NCBI RefSeq assembly: GCF_003344625.1
Contig: NZ_QPKJ02000003.1
Span: forward strand, 682,001 to 746,000
Length of the DNA: 64,000 nucleotides
Direction of reading: 5' to 3'
Origin: Solirubrobacter deserti
GTDB lineage: Bacteria > Actinomycetota > Thermoleophilia > Solirubrobacterales > Solirubrobacteraceae
The position numbers and the translations under genes are program-made. Positions within the stretch are counted from its first letter, which is position 1; each line of letters opens with the position of its first letter. Of this stretch, positions 54,302 through 62,821 are shown in pieces. The notes beneath the pieces are model-generated. The model had not been told where the DNA came from. It did no database searches and was given only the letters and a program-made list of their open reading frames with translations.

Positions 54302-55116
54302 CGCCCCGTCCGGTGGCGCACGTACTGACGCGCGAAGCCGAGCACGAAGAGCGGGTTGTAGCGCGCGTAGCGCTTCCACAGGCGCCGCGGTTCCTGCATC
54401 AGGCGGAACAGCCACTCCAGGCCGAGCCGCTGCATGCGCGGCGGGGCCTGCGGCACCAGGCCGGCGTGGAAGTCGAACGCCGCGCCGACGCCGACCAGCA
54501 CGGGCGCCGTCAGCCGCGGGCGCATCCGCGCCATCCACTTCTCCTGCTTGGGCACGCCGATGCCCACCCACACGACGTCCGCGCCGGAGCGGTTGATGTC
54601 GCGCGCGACATGCTCCTCCTCGGCTTGCGTGAGTGCGCGGAACGGCGGCGCGTAGCCGCCGACGATCTTCAGGCCCGGGTGGCGCAGCCGCAGGGTGCGC
54701 GTGAGCTGGGCCAGCGCGCCCTGGTTGCGGCCGCCGTACAGGTACATCTTCAGGCCGGTGCGAGCCGCGCGGGCGCAGGCCTCGTCCATCAGCGTCGGTC
54801 CGTACACGCGGTCGCCCAGCTCGTGGCCGAGCGCCTTCAACGCCCACACCAGCGGCTGGCCGTCCGGGACGGTGAAGCTCGCACCGAGCACCGCCTGGCG
54901 CAGCTGCGGGTCTTCCTGGCTGGCCATCACCGTGTGCACGGCGGCGACGCAGATGTATTCCCGCGAACGAGCCGCGACCGCCTCGTCGATCCAGTCGAGC
55001 GTGCGCTCGTAGTCCGTCAGCGCGACCGGGACGCCGAGCAGCGGCTGGGTCGGTGGGCGGGGAGGAGCTTCGCGCGTCTCGGGGACGGCGAGCGCGATGT
55101 TGTCAGCGATCGGCAT
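54298..55116 (-). CDS. WecG/TagA/CpsF-family glycosyltransferase
   Basis: A 272-residue family 26 transferase that adds N-acetylmannosamine(-uronate) or a related sugar to a lipid-linked intermediate. Signatures: LLGVPVALTDYERTLDWIDEA, YICVAAVHTVMASQEDPQLRQAV, SFTVPDGQPLVWALKALG, RVYGPTLMDEACARAARTGLKMYLYGG, ADVVWVGIGVPKQEKWMARMRPRL, VGVGAAFDFHAG, RMQRLGLEWLFRLMQEPRRLWKRY. This chemistry fits the UDP-GlcNAc/ManNAc-type dehydrogenase at 47690. The 93-bp gap upstream is comparatively AT-rich and probably holds its promoter. Confidence 0.92.
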   Translation of the reverse strand: MPIADNIALAVPETREAPPRPPTQPLLGVPVALTDYERTLDWIDEAVAARSREYICVAAVHTVMASQEDPQLRQAVLGASFTVPDGQPLVWALKALGHELGDRVYGPTLMDEACARAARTGLKMYLYGGRNQGALAQLTRTLRLRHPGLKIVGGYAPPFRALTQAEEEHVARDINRSGADVVWVGIGVPKQEKWMARMRPRLTAPVLVGVGAAFDFHAGLVPQAPPRMQRLGLEWLFRLMQEPRRLWKRYARYNPLFVLGFARQYVRHRTGR

Positions 55117-55209
55117 CAGTCAAGATCCACAACGGGACCCGCGCCGAAAAGTATCGGTCACCCCGGATCGTTTTCGCATCAGGCCTTGCAGTCACTCGAG
55201 GGCAGCAGG

Positions 55210-57027
55210 CTAGCGGGAGTCCCGCGGCGCGAGATCGGCGACGAGGATCGTCCGGTACGCCGGCTCGGCGTTGCGACCACGCAGCGCGCGGAAGACGAGC
55301 CGCGCGCCGGGCTTGAAGTGCAGGCCGAGGGCGAACGTGAGGAGGAACTTCTCGCGTGCGCTGTAGACCAGCTGCTGGAACAGCCACGCGCGCTCGTTCG
55401 CGTGCCGGTGCACCGTCACCGTGCCGCCGGGGCCGACCTGCTCGGCGAGCACGGCGCGCATCGCCTCGGTGTCGGGCACGCCTTCCTCGATGTGCTCGAT
55501 GACCCACGGGTGCGGCTGGCCGTAGCGGGCCTCGTAGGCCTCGTTGAGCCGCAGGTCGCACCGTCTCGCGGCCTCGCCCGACGGGAACGTGACGATGATG
55601 CGCCCGCCCGGCCTGGTCACCCGCACCATCTCCGCGAGCGCGGCGGCGCGCGCGTCCTGCGGGATGTGCTCGAAGACCTCGACCGAGATCGCGAGGTCGA
55701 ACTCGTCGTCCGCGAACGGCATGGCCTGGGCACGGCCCTGGACGCGGGTCAGGTACGGGGTCGCGTTGCCCTCCGTGCGGTCGAACGCGGCGTCCAGGCC
55801 GGTGACCGGGAACGGCATGAACTCGGTGATGCCGCCGGCGCCGGAGCCGACCTCGAGGATCTTGACCTGCGGGTGGAAGTGGTCGGAGAGCAGGTCGATC
55901 ACGGCGCTGTAGCGCAGCGCGGCGTCGAGCGTGAAGGGGCCCACGTCGTAGCGCGTGGGCGGGCCGACCGGCGTGGTCGCGGGCGCGGGCGGCACGCCGC
56001 CCAGGCCGGTCGCGCGCAGGGCCGCCTGGATGGCGCGCTCGAGCCACAGGCCTTCGATCAGTCTCTTCATCAGCGTGCCGTTCACGGTGGGGCGGCCGAA
56101 CACCGCGGCTTCGAGCGCGGGCAGGGCGACTGCGCGCCGCGCCTGGATCGCACGGCGGTCGCGCAGCGTAGCGGGAAGGCGCCGCACGGCCGCGCGCCAG
56201 CCGCGCGCGACGATCCGGCCCTGGCCCTCGCGGGCCGCGGTCAGCAGCATGTGGCCGAGGCCGGCGACGATCAACGGCGACGAGCGCAGCAGCCACGGCG
56301 TCGGGTAGTTCTTGAGCAGGAACGCGATGTGATTGCGGGCGATCAGGTAGCGCTCGCGGCCGGGGACGCGGCCCGTCGTCGCGCCGCCGTGGTGGTAGGC
56401 CACCGCATCCGGCACGTAGACCGTCGTCCAACCGCGCAGCTGCGCGCGAAAGCCCCAGTCGGCGTCCTCGAGGTAGGCGAAGAAGCTCTCGTCGAGCAGG
56501 CCGACGTCTTGGAGGGCCGCGCGCCGGAACAGACCCGCGCCGCCGCAGGCGCTGAACACGCGCTCGGGCGTGTCGTACTGGCCCGTGTCGGGCTGGTTGA
56601 AGCCGCGGCGCGTGGGGGCGCCGGTCCTGAGCAGCGCGTCCCCGGCGCCGTCGAGCCGCGAACGGTCCTTCGCCGAGCGCTGCTTGGGGGTGGCGGCGCC
56701 CGCGTCCGGATGTGCGTCGAGGGCGGCGACGAGCCGCTCCAGCCACTGCGGCTCGAGCTCCATGTCGTTGTTGACGAGCGCGACGTACTCGCTCTCGCCG
56801 GCCCGCAGTCCCGCGTTGACCGCCGGCGCGAAGCCGCGGTTGGTGTCGAAGGCGACGATCTCGACGCCGGGCCACTCGGCCTGCAGGTACTCGACGCTGC
56901 CGTCGGTCGAGCCGTTGTCGACCACGCGGATGAGCTGGTCGCCGAACGTCTGGTCCGCCAGGGTCGGGAGCACCGCGGCCAGCAGGTCGCGGCCGTTCCA
57001 GTTCGGGATGACGATCTCGACCCTCAT
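55210..57027 (-). CDS. Bifunctional glycosyltransferase 2 / SAM methyltransferase
   Basis: A 605-residue fusion. Residues 1-300 form a GT2 domain: VEIVIPNWNGRDLLAAVL, VVDNGSTDGSVEYL, ALVNNDMELEPQWL, CGGAGLFRRAALQDVGLLDESFFAYLEDADW, ending in a membrane-associated helix region. Residues about 390-590 form a class I methyltransferase: VKILEVGSGAGGITEFM, EFDLAISVEVFEHIPQDARAAALAEMVRVTRPGGRIIVTFPSG. It may transfer and methylate or cap a terminal sugar, which can set chain length. Its ATG is coupled to the flippase gene (ATGA). Confidence 0.85.
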   Translation of the reverse strand: MRVEIVIPNWNGRDLLAAVLPTLADQTFGDQLIRVVDNGSTDGSVEYLQAEWPGVEIVAFDTNRGFAPAVNAGLRAGESEYVALVNNDMELEPQWLERLVAALDAHPDAGAATPKQRSAKDRSRLDGAGDALLRTGAPTRRGFNQPDTGQYDTPERVFSACGGAGLFRRAALQDVGLLDESFFAYLEDADWGFRAQLRGWTTVYVPDAVAYHHGGATTGRVPGRERYLIARNHIAFLLKNYPTPWLLRSSPLIVAGLGHMLLTAAREGQGRIVARGWRAAVRRLPATLRDRRAIQARRAVALPALEAAVFGRPTVNGTLMKRLIEGLWLERAIQAALRATGLGGVPPAPATTPVGPPTRYDVGPFTLDAALRYSAVIDLLSDHFHPQVKILEVGSGAGGITEFMPFPVTGLDAAFDRTEGNATPYLTRVQGRAQAMPFADDEFDLAISVEVFEHIPQDARAAALAEMVRVTRPGGRIIVTFPSGEAARRCDLRLNEAYEARYGQPHPWVIEHIEEGVPDTEAMRAVLAEQVGPGGTVTVHRHANERAWLFQQLVYSAREKFLLTFALGLHFKPGARLVFRALRGRNAEPAYRTILVADLAPRDSR

Positions 57028-58496
57028 CGCGGCACCAGCCCGCGCACGCCGCCGGCCGCGACCGCCACGAAGCCGGCGAAGGCGAGGCCCGCTCCGGCGA
57101 GCAGCGGGACCAGCGCGTAGCCCGTCGGCAGCAGCGCGGCCATGAGCAGCGCCCAGCCACCGGCGAGCACGGCGGAGGCGACGCCCGCCGCGGCGACCTT
57201 GGCCGACGACGGTCGCTCCGTGCCGGGGTCGGGCGGGATCAACCCGGGGATCCGCGCGAAGAACCAGATCGTGCCCGCCACGTAGGCCGCGAGCGTGGCG
57301 AAGACGACGCCGAACGGGCCGAAGAGCACGCCGAGGGTGACGGTCAGCACGACGTTGAGGATGATCACGATCCCGCCGAGGCCCGCTTCCGCGCCCGGCT
57401 TGCCGACCGCGCGCAGGTACGCGAACGCGACGCCGGCCATCAGGTTCACGCCGTAGGCAGCCGTCAGCGGCAGTGCGTAGAGCGCCGTGTCGCCGGCCTC
57501 ATCGCCGAGCCACGCGTCCACGAGCGGAACCATGATCACGAGCGCGATCAACGTCAGGCCCGCGCACATGCGCAACCACACGCCCGCGATGCGGTGGTAC
57601 AGGCGCGCCAGCTGCTCTTCGGCCCGCTGGCCGTGCAGCGTCGAGAAGCGTGAGACGAACGGGCCGAGCGACGCGCCGACGAGAAAGCGCATCGCCTCCG
57701 CGAGCTGGGACGCGATGCCGACGGCGCCCATCGTCGCGGTGTTCGAGATGAGCCCGACGACGAGTTTGTCGGTCTGCGAGTTCACGAGCGTGGAGATGAC
57801 GTTGACCTGCATGCGCGCGGAGAAGCTGATCAGCTCGCGAGCCTGGGCGCGCGTGACCAGAGCAGGACGGCCGGCGGTGAGCACGTCTCGGACCATCCAG
57901 GAGCGCATGACGAACGCGACCGCGAACTGCGCGAGCGCCGCTTCCGCCAGGCCTCGCAGGCCGCGTCCCGCGGCGAGCAGCGCCGCCCCGACGGAGAGGA
58001 AGACGAGCACCGAGACCGCCGTGGCGACGGTGCCGCTGATGAACCGCTCCATGCCCTGCTGGACGTTGGCCAGACCGGACACGAGCAGCGTCAGCAGCAT
58101 CACCGGGCCGACGAGCTCGAACATCGCGATCGCGTCCGCGCGCAGCTCGCCCGGCACGTCGAACAGGTCCACGATGGTCGGTGCCGCGAGCACCGTCGCG
58201 ACCGCGATCACGGCGCCCAGCAGGACATAGAACACCGCCGCCGACCACACCACGCGGGTGGCCTCGTGGAGCGTCCCGGCGCCGCGCGCCACCGAGACGT
58301 ACCGCTGCACCGCCGGCCCGAACCCGGTCTCCGCCGTCGCGACGTACACGAGCGCCGTCTGCGCCAGCGTCCAGACGCCGAACCCGTCGAGCCCGACGAA
58401 GTGCAGCACGATCGGCACCGTCAGCACCGACGACAGGATCGTCGCGCCGGCGTTGACCATGTTGGCCGCGACGTTGCGCGACAGGCCGCGGCTCAC
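57024..58496 (-). CDS. Oligosaccharide flippase (Wzx-like, MATE/MOP superfamily)
   Basis: A 490-residue protein with about fourteen predicted helices that would flip undecaprenyl-linked repeat units. It has SRNVAANMVNAGATILSSVLTVPIVLHFVGLDGFGVWTLAQTALVY, TGFGPAVQRYVSVARG, GMERFISGTVATAVSVLVF, MGAVGIASQLAEAMRFLVGASLGPF and MAGVAFAYLRAVGKP. GTG 58496 is preferred to GTG 58508 because it overlaps the upstream stop as GTGA. With the polymerase at 38036 and initiating transferase at 26386 it completes a Wzx/Wzy system. Confidence 0.88.
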   Translation of the reverse strand: MSRGLSRNVAANMVNAGATILSSVLTVPIVLHFVGLDGFGVWTLAQTALVYVATAETGFGPAVQRYVSVARGAGTLHEATRVVWSAAVFYVLLGAVIAVATVLAAPTIVDLFDVPGELRADAIAMFELVGPVMLLTLLVSGLANVQQGMERFISGTVATAVSVLVFLSVGAALLAAGRGLRGLAEAALAQFAVAFVMRSWMVRDVLTAGRPALVTRAQARELISFSARMQVNVISTLVNSQTDKLVVGLISNTATMGAVGIASQLAEAMRFLVGASLGPFVSRFSTLHGQRAEEQLARLYHRIAGVWLRMCAGLTLIALVIMVPLVDAWLGDEAGDTALYALPLTAAYGVNLMAGVAFAYLRAVGKPGAEAGLGGIVIILNVVLTVTLGVLFGPFGVVFATLAAYVAGTIWFFARIPGLIPPDPGTERPSSAKVAAAGVASAVLAGGWALLMAALLPTGYALVPLLAGAGLAFAGFVAVAAGGVRGLVPR

Positions 58497-59701
58497 AGCG
58501 ACGGCCACCTCCCGAGCACGCGCAGCGCGGCGCGGAACGCGACGTCACGCGGCTGCGGCGGCAGGGAGCGGGCGCGGCGCGGCGGAGGGTCCTGCAGCCA
58601 GGCCACGAGCGGCGCGACGACGCGCGACCAGCGGAACTGCTCGGCGGTGGCGGCGAGCGCCGGGCCGTACGCGTCGCGGCCGCGGTCGAGCACGCGCTCG
58701 AGCGCGGCGGCGGTGGCCGCGACGTCGCCGGGCGGCGCCGTCGCGCCGAGGTCGTCCTGTTCGACGCGCGCCGCGAGATCGTCGCCGCTGGTGGCCACGA
58801 TCGGCAGGCCCGCCCAGAAGCAGTCCAGCAGGCGCGTCCGGAACGCGAACCGGGTCTCGAGGTGGTCGCGGTGCGTCGAGATCGCGCAGTCGGCCTGGTT
58901 GAGCCACGCCGCGCGGCGCTCGTAGGGCACCCAGCCCGCGTTGAAGACCACGCGCGGATGGTCGCCGGCCACGGCGCGCGCCTCCTCCAGCGCGCGGCCT
59001 CCGCCCATGAACAGCAGCGTGGCGTCGCGGTCGAGCGCCGTCACGGCCCGGATCGCCGTCGGCGCGTCCAGCCACGGCCACAGGCCGCCGTTCCAGAGCA
59101 CGAGCTCGCCGTCGAGGTCGAGCAGCTCGCGCGGCCCGGGGCTGGGCGTGCCCGGCGGCGTGTCCGAGACGCCGAACGGGACGACCGAGAGCCGCGAGCG
59201 CAGCGTGGGGTCGGCGTCGTAGGCCCGCGGTGGCAGCAGCCGCTCGCCCAGCAGCATGCCGATGTAGAGCGCCCGCTGGCTCTCGGACGCGCACAGGAAG
59301 TGCTCGCCCGCGCGCAGCGCCGCCATGAACCGGTCGAGCGTAAGCGTCGCCACGCCGCGCCGCAGCAGCGCCCGCCGCCCCGCGAGCAGCTCGAGGTTCT
59401 CGAGCGGCTCGGGGTCGTAGAGGTCGAACACCAGCCGCGCGGGCGACCGCCGCAGCTCGGCCATCACGTGTGGCCACGGTGGTTGCGTGATGACGAAGTC
59501 CGCGCGCTCGAGCAGCGGCCGCAGCGCCCGCGCGTCGTGGCGCGCGAACTCGAGGTCGGCCGTGCCGTCACCCCCCTCAGGCGCTGCGAGCCGCACCTCG
59601 CCGTGCGGCGCGAGCGCGCGTGCGAGCTCGTACGCCCGGATCGCGGACCCGAGCATCGACTCTCCGACGGGCTCGGCCGAGATGACCACGACGCGCGTCA
59701 C
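58493..59701 (-). CDS. Glycosyltransferase (GT-B, family 4-like)
   Basis: A 402-residue protein: TRVVVISAEPVGESMLGSAIRAYELARALAPHGEVRLAAPEG at the N-terminus, LDLDGELVLWNGGLWPWLDAPTAIRAV, LFMGGG, VVFNAGWVPYERRAAWLNQADCAISTHRDHLETRFAFRTRLLDCFWAGLPIVATSGDDLA in the donor domain. The E-x7-E region is altered to HLETRFAFRTR, as in a subset of family 4 enzymes. The 52 bp upstream to the next gene shows no feature. Confidence 0.8.
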   Translation of the reverse strand: MTRVVVISAEPVGESMLGSAIRAYELARALAPHGEVRLAAPEGGDGTADLEFARHDARALRPLLERADFVITQPPWPHVMAELRRSPARLVFDLYDPEPLENLELLAGRRALLRRGVATLTLDRFMAALRAGEHFLCASESQRALYIGMLLGERLLPPRAYDADPTLRSRLSVVPFGVSDTPPGTPSPGPRELLDLDGELVLWNGGLWPWLDAPTAIRAVTALDRDATLLFMGGGRALEEARAVAGDHPRVVFNAGWVPYERRAAWLNQADCAISTHRDHLETRFAFRTRLLDCFWAGLPIVATSGDDLAARVEQDDLGATAPPGDVAATAAALERVLDRGRDAYGPALAATAEQFRWSRVVAPLVAWLQDPPPRRARSLPPQPRDVAFRAALRVLGRWPSL

Positions 59702-59753
59702 GCGCGCACCTCGCAGGCGGGCACGCCGCGGCGCGGCGCGGCGGGGTTGAAGG

Positions 59754-60698
59754 TCATGCGCGCAGCCGCTCCAGGCGGCGCTGCTCGCGGACCGCGGTGC
59801 GCAGCGGGACGAGCTTCGCCGCCGCCCGCGCGCGCTGCTCCGCCGTACGCTCGCGGCGGACGCGCGGCATCAACCGCAGCCCGTCGCGCCAGCCGCGCGC
59901 GAGCGCGCGCACGGCCCAGGCCTCGCGCACCTGCGCCGCCGACACGACGTCGAACGCGAGCGAGGACGCCACCGACAGCGCGAGCGCCGCGGGCGGGAGG
60001 TGGCGCGCGGCGTTGATCAGGCGGTTGCGCGCCGGCCAGTACAGGCGCGTCTCGGACTGGCGGGGCCCGGAGGCGTGGCCGATCTCATGGCGGATCGCGC
60101 TGCCCGGATGCAGGACGGTCCGGCCCTCGAGGCGCAGCGCGTAGTCGGCTTCCTCGCCGTACATCCAGATCAGCTCGTCGAAGCCGCCGAGCGCGAGGAA
60201 CTCGTCGCGGCGCACGACGGTCAGCGCGCCGGACGCGGCGACGACCTCGACCGGGCCGGCGGGGGCGGCCGAGCGTGGCAGGCCCTCCATCCGGCCGTAG
60301 GTCGCCGTGTTGGGCGCGATCTCCAGGCCGACGGCTTCGAGCGTCGCCCCGTCGGGCGAGACGAGCAGGCCGGTGGCGACCGCCACGCCGGCGTCGGCGC
60401 GCAGCAGCGCCAGCAGGGGCTCGTCCCAGCCGTCCTCGACGCTCGCGTCGAAGTTCACGAACGCGACGTACGGCGCCCGTGCCGCCTCGGCGCCGCGGTT
60501 GCAGCCCGCGGCGAAGCCGACGTTCTGCTCGAAGCGCAGCACGCGGACGCCGTCCAAGCCCTCCCAGGAGCCGTCCGTGGAGGCGGAGTCGACGACGATC
60601 ACCTCGTGCTCGGAGCGGGTGTGCGCGGCCAGCGCGGCCAGCGTCGCGGGCAGGCAGTCCGCCCCGTTGTAGTTGACCAGCACGACGCTCAGCTCCAC
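59754..60698 (-). CDS. Glycosyltransferase family 2 (rhamnosyltransferase-like)
   Basis: A 314-residue GT-A enzyme. ELSVVLVNYNGADCLPATLAAL, VIVVDSASTDGSWEGL, NVGFAAGCNRGAEAARAPYVAFVNFDASVEDGW (DxD replaced by NFDAS), ASGALTVVRRDEFLALGGFDELIWMYGEEADYALRLE. The C-terminal third is basic with a hydrophobic segment for membrane association. GTG start one base after the preceding stop. The resemblance to WbbL-type rhamnosyltransferases is general only. Confidence 0.85.
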   Translation of the reverse strand: MELSVVLVNYNGADCLPATLAALAAHTRSEHEVIVVDSASTDGSWEGLDGVRVLRFEQNVGFAAGCNRGAEAARAPYVAFVNFDASVEDGWDEPLLALLRADAGVAVATGLLVSPDGATLEAVGLEIAPNTATYGRMEGLPRSAAPAGPVEVVAASGALTVVRRDEFLALGGFDELIWMYGEEADYALRLEGRTVLHPGSAIRHEIGHASGPRQSETRLYWPARNRLINAARHLPPAALALSVASSLAFDVVSAAQVREAWAVRALARGWRDGLRLMPRVRRERTAEQRARAAAKLVPLRTAVREQRRLERLRA

Positions 60699-60699
60699 G

Positions 60700-61350
60700 T
60701 CACTGCACCCCCCGCAGCGCGCGGACGAGCAGCGCCGGGACGGCGAGCAGGACGAGCGCCGCCACCACCCACAGTGCCCAGCCGCCGATCCAGCTCAGCT
60801 TGAACAGGCTCGCACGGTCCGCGATCGCGCCGGCCTGGGCGAGCAGCGACCGGGGCGAGCGCTCGAACACCAGCGTGATGTCGGTCAGCGTGGGATTGCC
60901 CTCGACGTATGCCGTCGTCGGGCGGGAGGCCGCATCGGCGTTGCCGACCAGCTGCACGCGGCCGGTCCCGCGATTGCGCAGGCAGACGTCGACGTCGCGG
61001 CCCGCGGGCACCGCGTCGACGGGGATCGCGCGCTCGCCCTCGCGGTAGCCCGCCGGGAGCGTCCCGCGCGCGATCACCGGCAGGCCGGAGGTGCGGTCGC
61101 GCACCAGCGCCTCCAGCGCGGGCCCACCGCCTCCGGAGGGCTTGAGCCAGACCGCGACGCGATCGAACCGCTCCGGCACCGCGATCGCCGTCTGGCACAC
61201 GGTCTGCCCCGCGGCGATCTCGGCCGCCGGAACGGCCGGCGCCACGCCGAGCGTGAACGCCAGCGAAGAGCGCTGCGTCAGGCCGACCGCCACCAGCGCG
61301 AGGGCCACCAACACGCACAGCGCCGCGAGTACCGCCGCCGGCCTACGCAT
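60700..61350 (-). CDS. Membrane-anchored secreted protein in polysaccharide cluster
   Basis: A 216-residue protein with an N-terminal helix (VLAALCVLVALALVAVGLT) and a C-terminal transmembrane helix (WIGGWALWVVAALVLLAVPALLV) flanking an external beta-rich domain (FDRVAVWLKPSGGGGPALEALVRDRTSGLPVIARGTL). The domain resembles the predicted carbohydrate-binding modules that accompany DUF2142 membrane proteins, one of which is the upstream gene (8-bp overlap). No catalytic motif seen. Confidence 0.68.
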   Translation of the reverse strand: MRRPAAVLAALCVLVALALVAVGLTQRSSLAFTLGVAPAVPAAEIAAGQTVCQTAIAVPERFDRVAVWLKPSGGGGPALEALVRDRTSGLPVIARGTLPAGYREGERAIPVDAVPAGRDVDVCLRNRGTGRVQLVGNADAASRPTTAYVEGNPTLTDITLVFERSPRSLLAQAGAIADRASLFKLSWIGGWALWVVAALVLLAVPALLVRALRGVQ

Positions 61351-62821
61351 AGAACCGCTCCAGCGTCAGGGCGAGCGAGAACGCCTGCAGCGCGAACAGG
61401 CCGCCGACCATCCCCGCCAACGTCAGGCCCCGCAGCCGTGCCGACACGAGCCGCAGCGCCGCGGCGGACGCCAGCCCCGCGATCCCGATCAGCGGCAGCA
61501 CATAGCGGCCCTGCATGAACGGCGCGCCGGACGAGAGCTTGAGCTGGTACTCCTGCCAGTGCAGCCCCGCGACGAGCGTCAACGCGACCAGCGCGAGGAA
61601 CGCCAGCACGCCGCGGTCCAGCGTCGTCCGGGCTCGCCAGACGGCGACCGCCGCCGCGACCGCCACCGCGAGCGTGAGGACCGTCAGCGCCCAGTAGACC
61701 CAGCCGGGGAACTCGATCTCGAGCCAGCCGAAGCGCGCCCACGCCCCGTTGAGGATCACGTCGACCACGGGCAGCCCCATCGGCACCGACGGGAAGAAGT
61801 CCTGCATGAACCACAGTTTCGGCAGATAGAACTGCCACAGGTACGAGCCCAGCTCGCGCACGTCCAGCCCGGAGGCGGTCGCCGCGCTGGTCAGCTGCTG
61901 GGAAGCCGGACGGGCGAGGATGCGCGCCGTCACCAGCCAGCCGCCGACCACGGCGACGAGCGCCGCGAGCCCGGGCAGCGCGACCCGCGCCCGTCCGCCG
62001 GGCACGCGCCACGCGGCGATCGCGAACGCGAGCAGCGCGCCCGGCACGAGCGCGTAGCTGGTGGCCTTCACCCAGCACGCGAGTCCCACGACCGCCATGA
62101 ACGCGACGCCGGAGCGGACGGTGAGGCCGCGCCGGAGCATCCGCACCCCCAGCCACAGCGCGACGGTCCAGAGCGCGAACAGCAGGCCGTCGGGCGTCAC
62201 CGACGCGCTGATGAACGTCGGCATGGGCGCGAGCGCCGGCAGCGCGGCGGCGGCGAGCTGGAACAGCGGCCGCCGCCCGAAGACCTCGCCCGCGAGCGCC
62301 CACGTGGCGGCCACGGTCACCAGCAGCCACACGACGCCCACGATCCGCATCCACACCAGCCGGTCGAACACGCCGCCGCCCCCGGCCGCGGCGTACGGCG
62401 CGGCGTAGAGCAGGTAGGCCAGCGGCGGGTTCGAGCGCGCGGCGTTCTGGCCGCCGCCGTCCGAGCGTTGCGCGTCCGGCAGCTCGCGCTCGGCCTCGCG
62501 CCAGCGCTCGAAGGCGGTGCGGCTCCATTCGGGCCGGGTGACCAGCGAAGCGGCGGTCTGGTCGGCGTTGACAGCGTCCGCCGCGCGGCTCTGCTCGGTC
62601 GCGAACAGCGGCCGGTCCGGCTCGCCGGGCAGCCCGGGACCGTCCACGAGCGACTGCACGTAGCCGTAGTGCGAGTTCTCGTCGGGCGCCTGCCACCCGG
62701 GCAGGATCAGCGCCCAGGCGACGCCCAGGATCGCCGTCGCGGCGAGCAGTGCGGCCAGCGCCCCCGGCACGCGCCGGCGCCGGGACGGGCTCGGATCCGT
62801 CTGCGTGATCGACTCAGACAC
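61343..62821 (-). CDS. DUF2142 family membrane protein (putative GT-C-type glycosyltransferase)
   Basis: A 492-residue protein with about twelve predicted helices. After helix 1 comes LPGWQAPDENSHYGYVQSLVD, the PDExxH motif conserved in DUF2142 proteins and similar to the acidic catalytic loop of GT-C enzymes. Then PPLAYLLYAAPYAA, and later external loops FYLPKLWFMQDFF. Function unproven; such genes recur in actinobacterial cell-wall glycan clusters. GTG start, 8-bp overlap with the upstream GT2 stop. Confidence 0.78.
   Translation of the reverse strand: MSESITQTDPSPSRRRRVPGALAALLAATAILGVAWALILPGWQAPDENSHYGYVQSLVDGPGLPGEPDRPLFATEQSRAADAVNADQTAASLVTRPEWSRTAFERWREAERELPDAQRSDGGGQNAARSNPPLAYLLYAAPYAAAGGGGVFDRLVWMRIVGVVWLLVTVAATWALAGEVFGRRPLFQLAAAALPALAPMPTFISASVTPDGLLFALWTVALWLGVRMLRRGLTVRSGVAFMAVVGLACWVKATSYALVPGALLAFAIAAWRVPGGRARVALPGLAALVAVVGGWLVTARILARPASQQLTSAATASGLDVRELGSYLWQFYLPKLWFMQDFFPSVPMGLPVVDVILNGAWARFGWLEIEFPGWVYWALTVLTLAVAVAAAVAVWRARTTLDRGVLAFLALVALTLVAGLHWQEYQLKLSSGAPFMQGRYVLPLIGIAGLASAAALRLVSARLRGLTLAGMVGGLFALQAFSLALTLERFYA

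Noticed and set aside
55103..57160. 685-residue minus-strand frame covering the GT2-methyltransferase gene
   Set aside because: Arg-rich, no motifs. The 605-residue frame at 55210-57027 carries all GT2 and methyltransferase signatures.
57024..58508. Flippase start at GTG 58508
   Set aside because: GTG 58496 overlaps the upstream stop as GTGA, the coupling used by neighbours, and gives the usual short N-terminus before helix 1.
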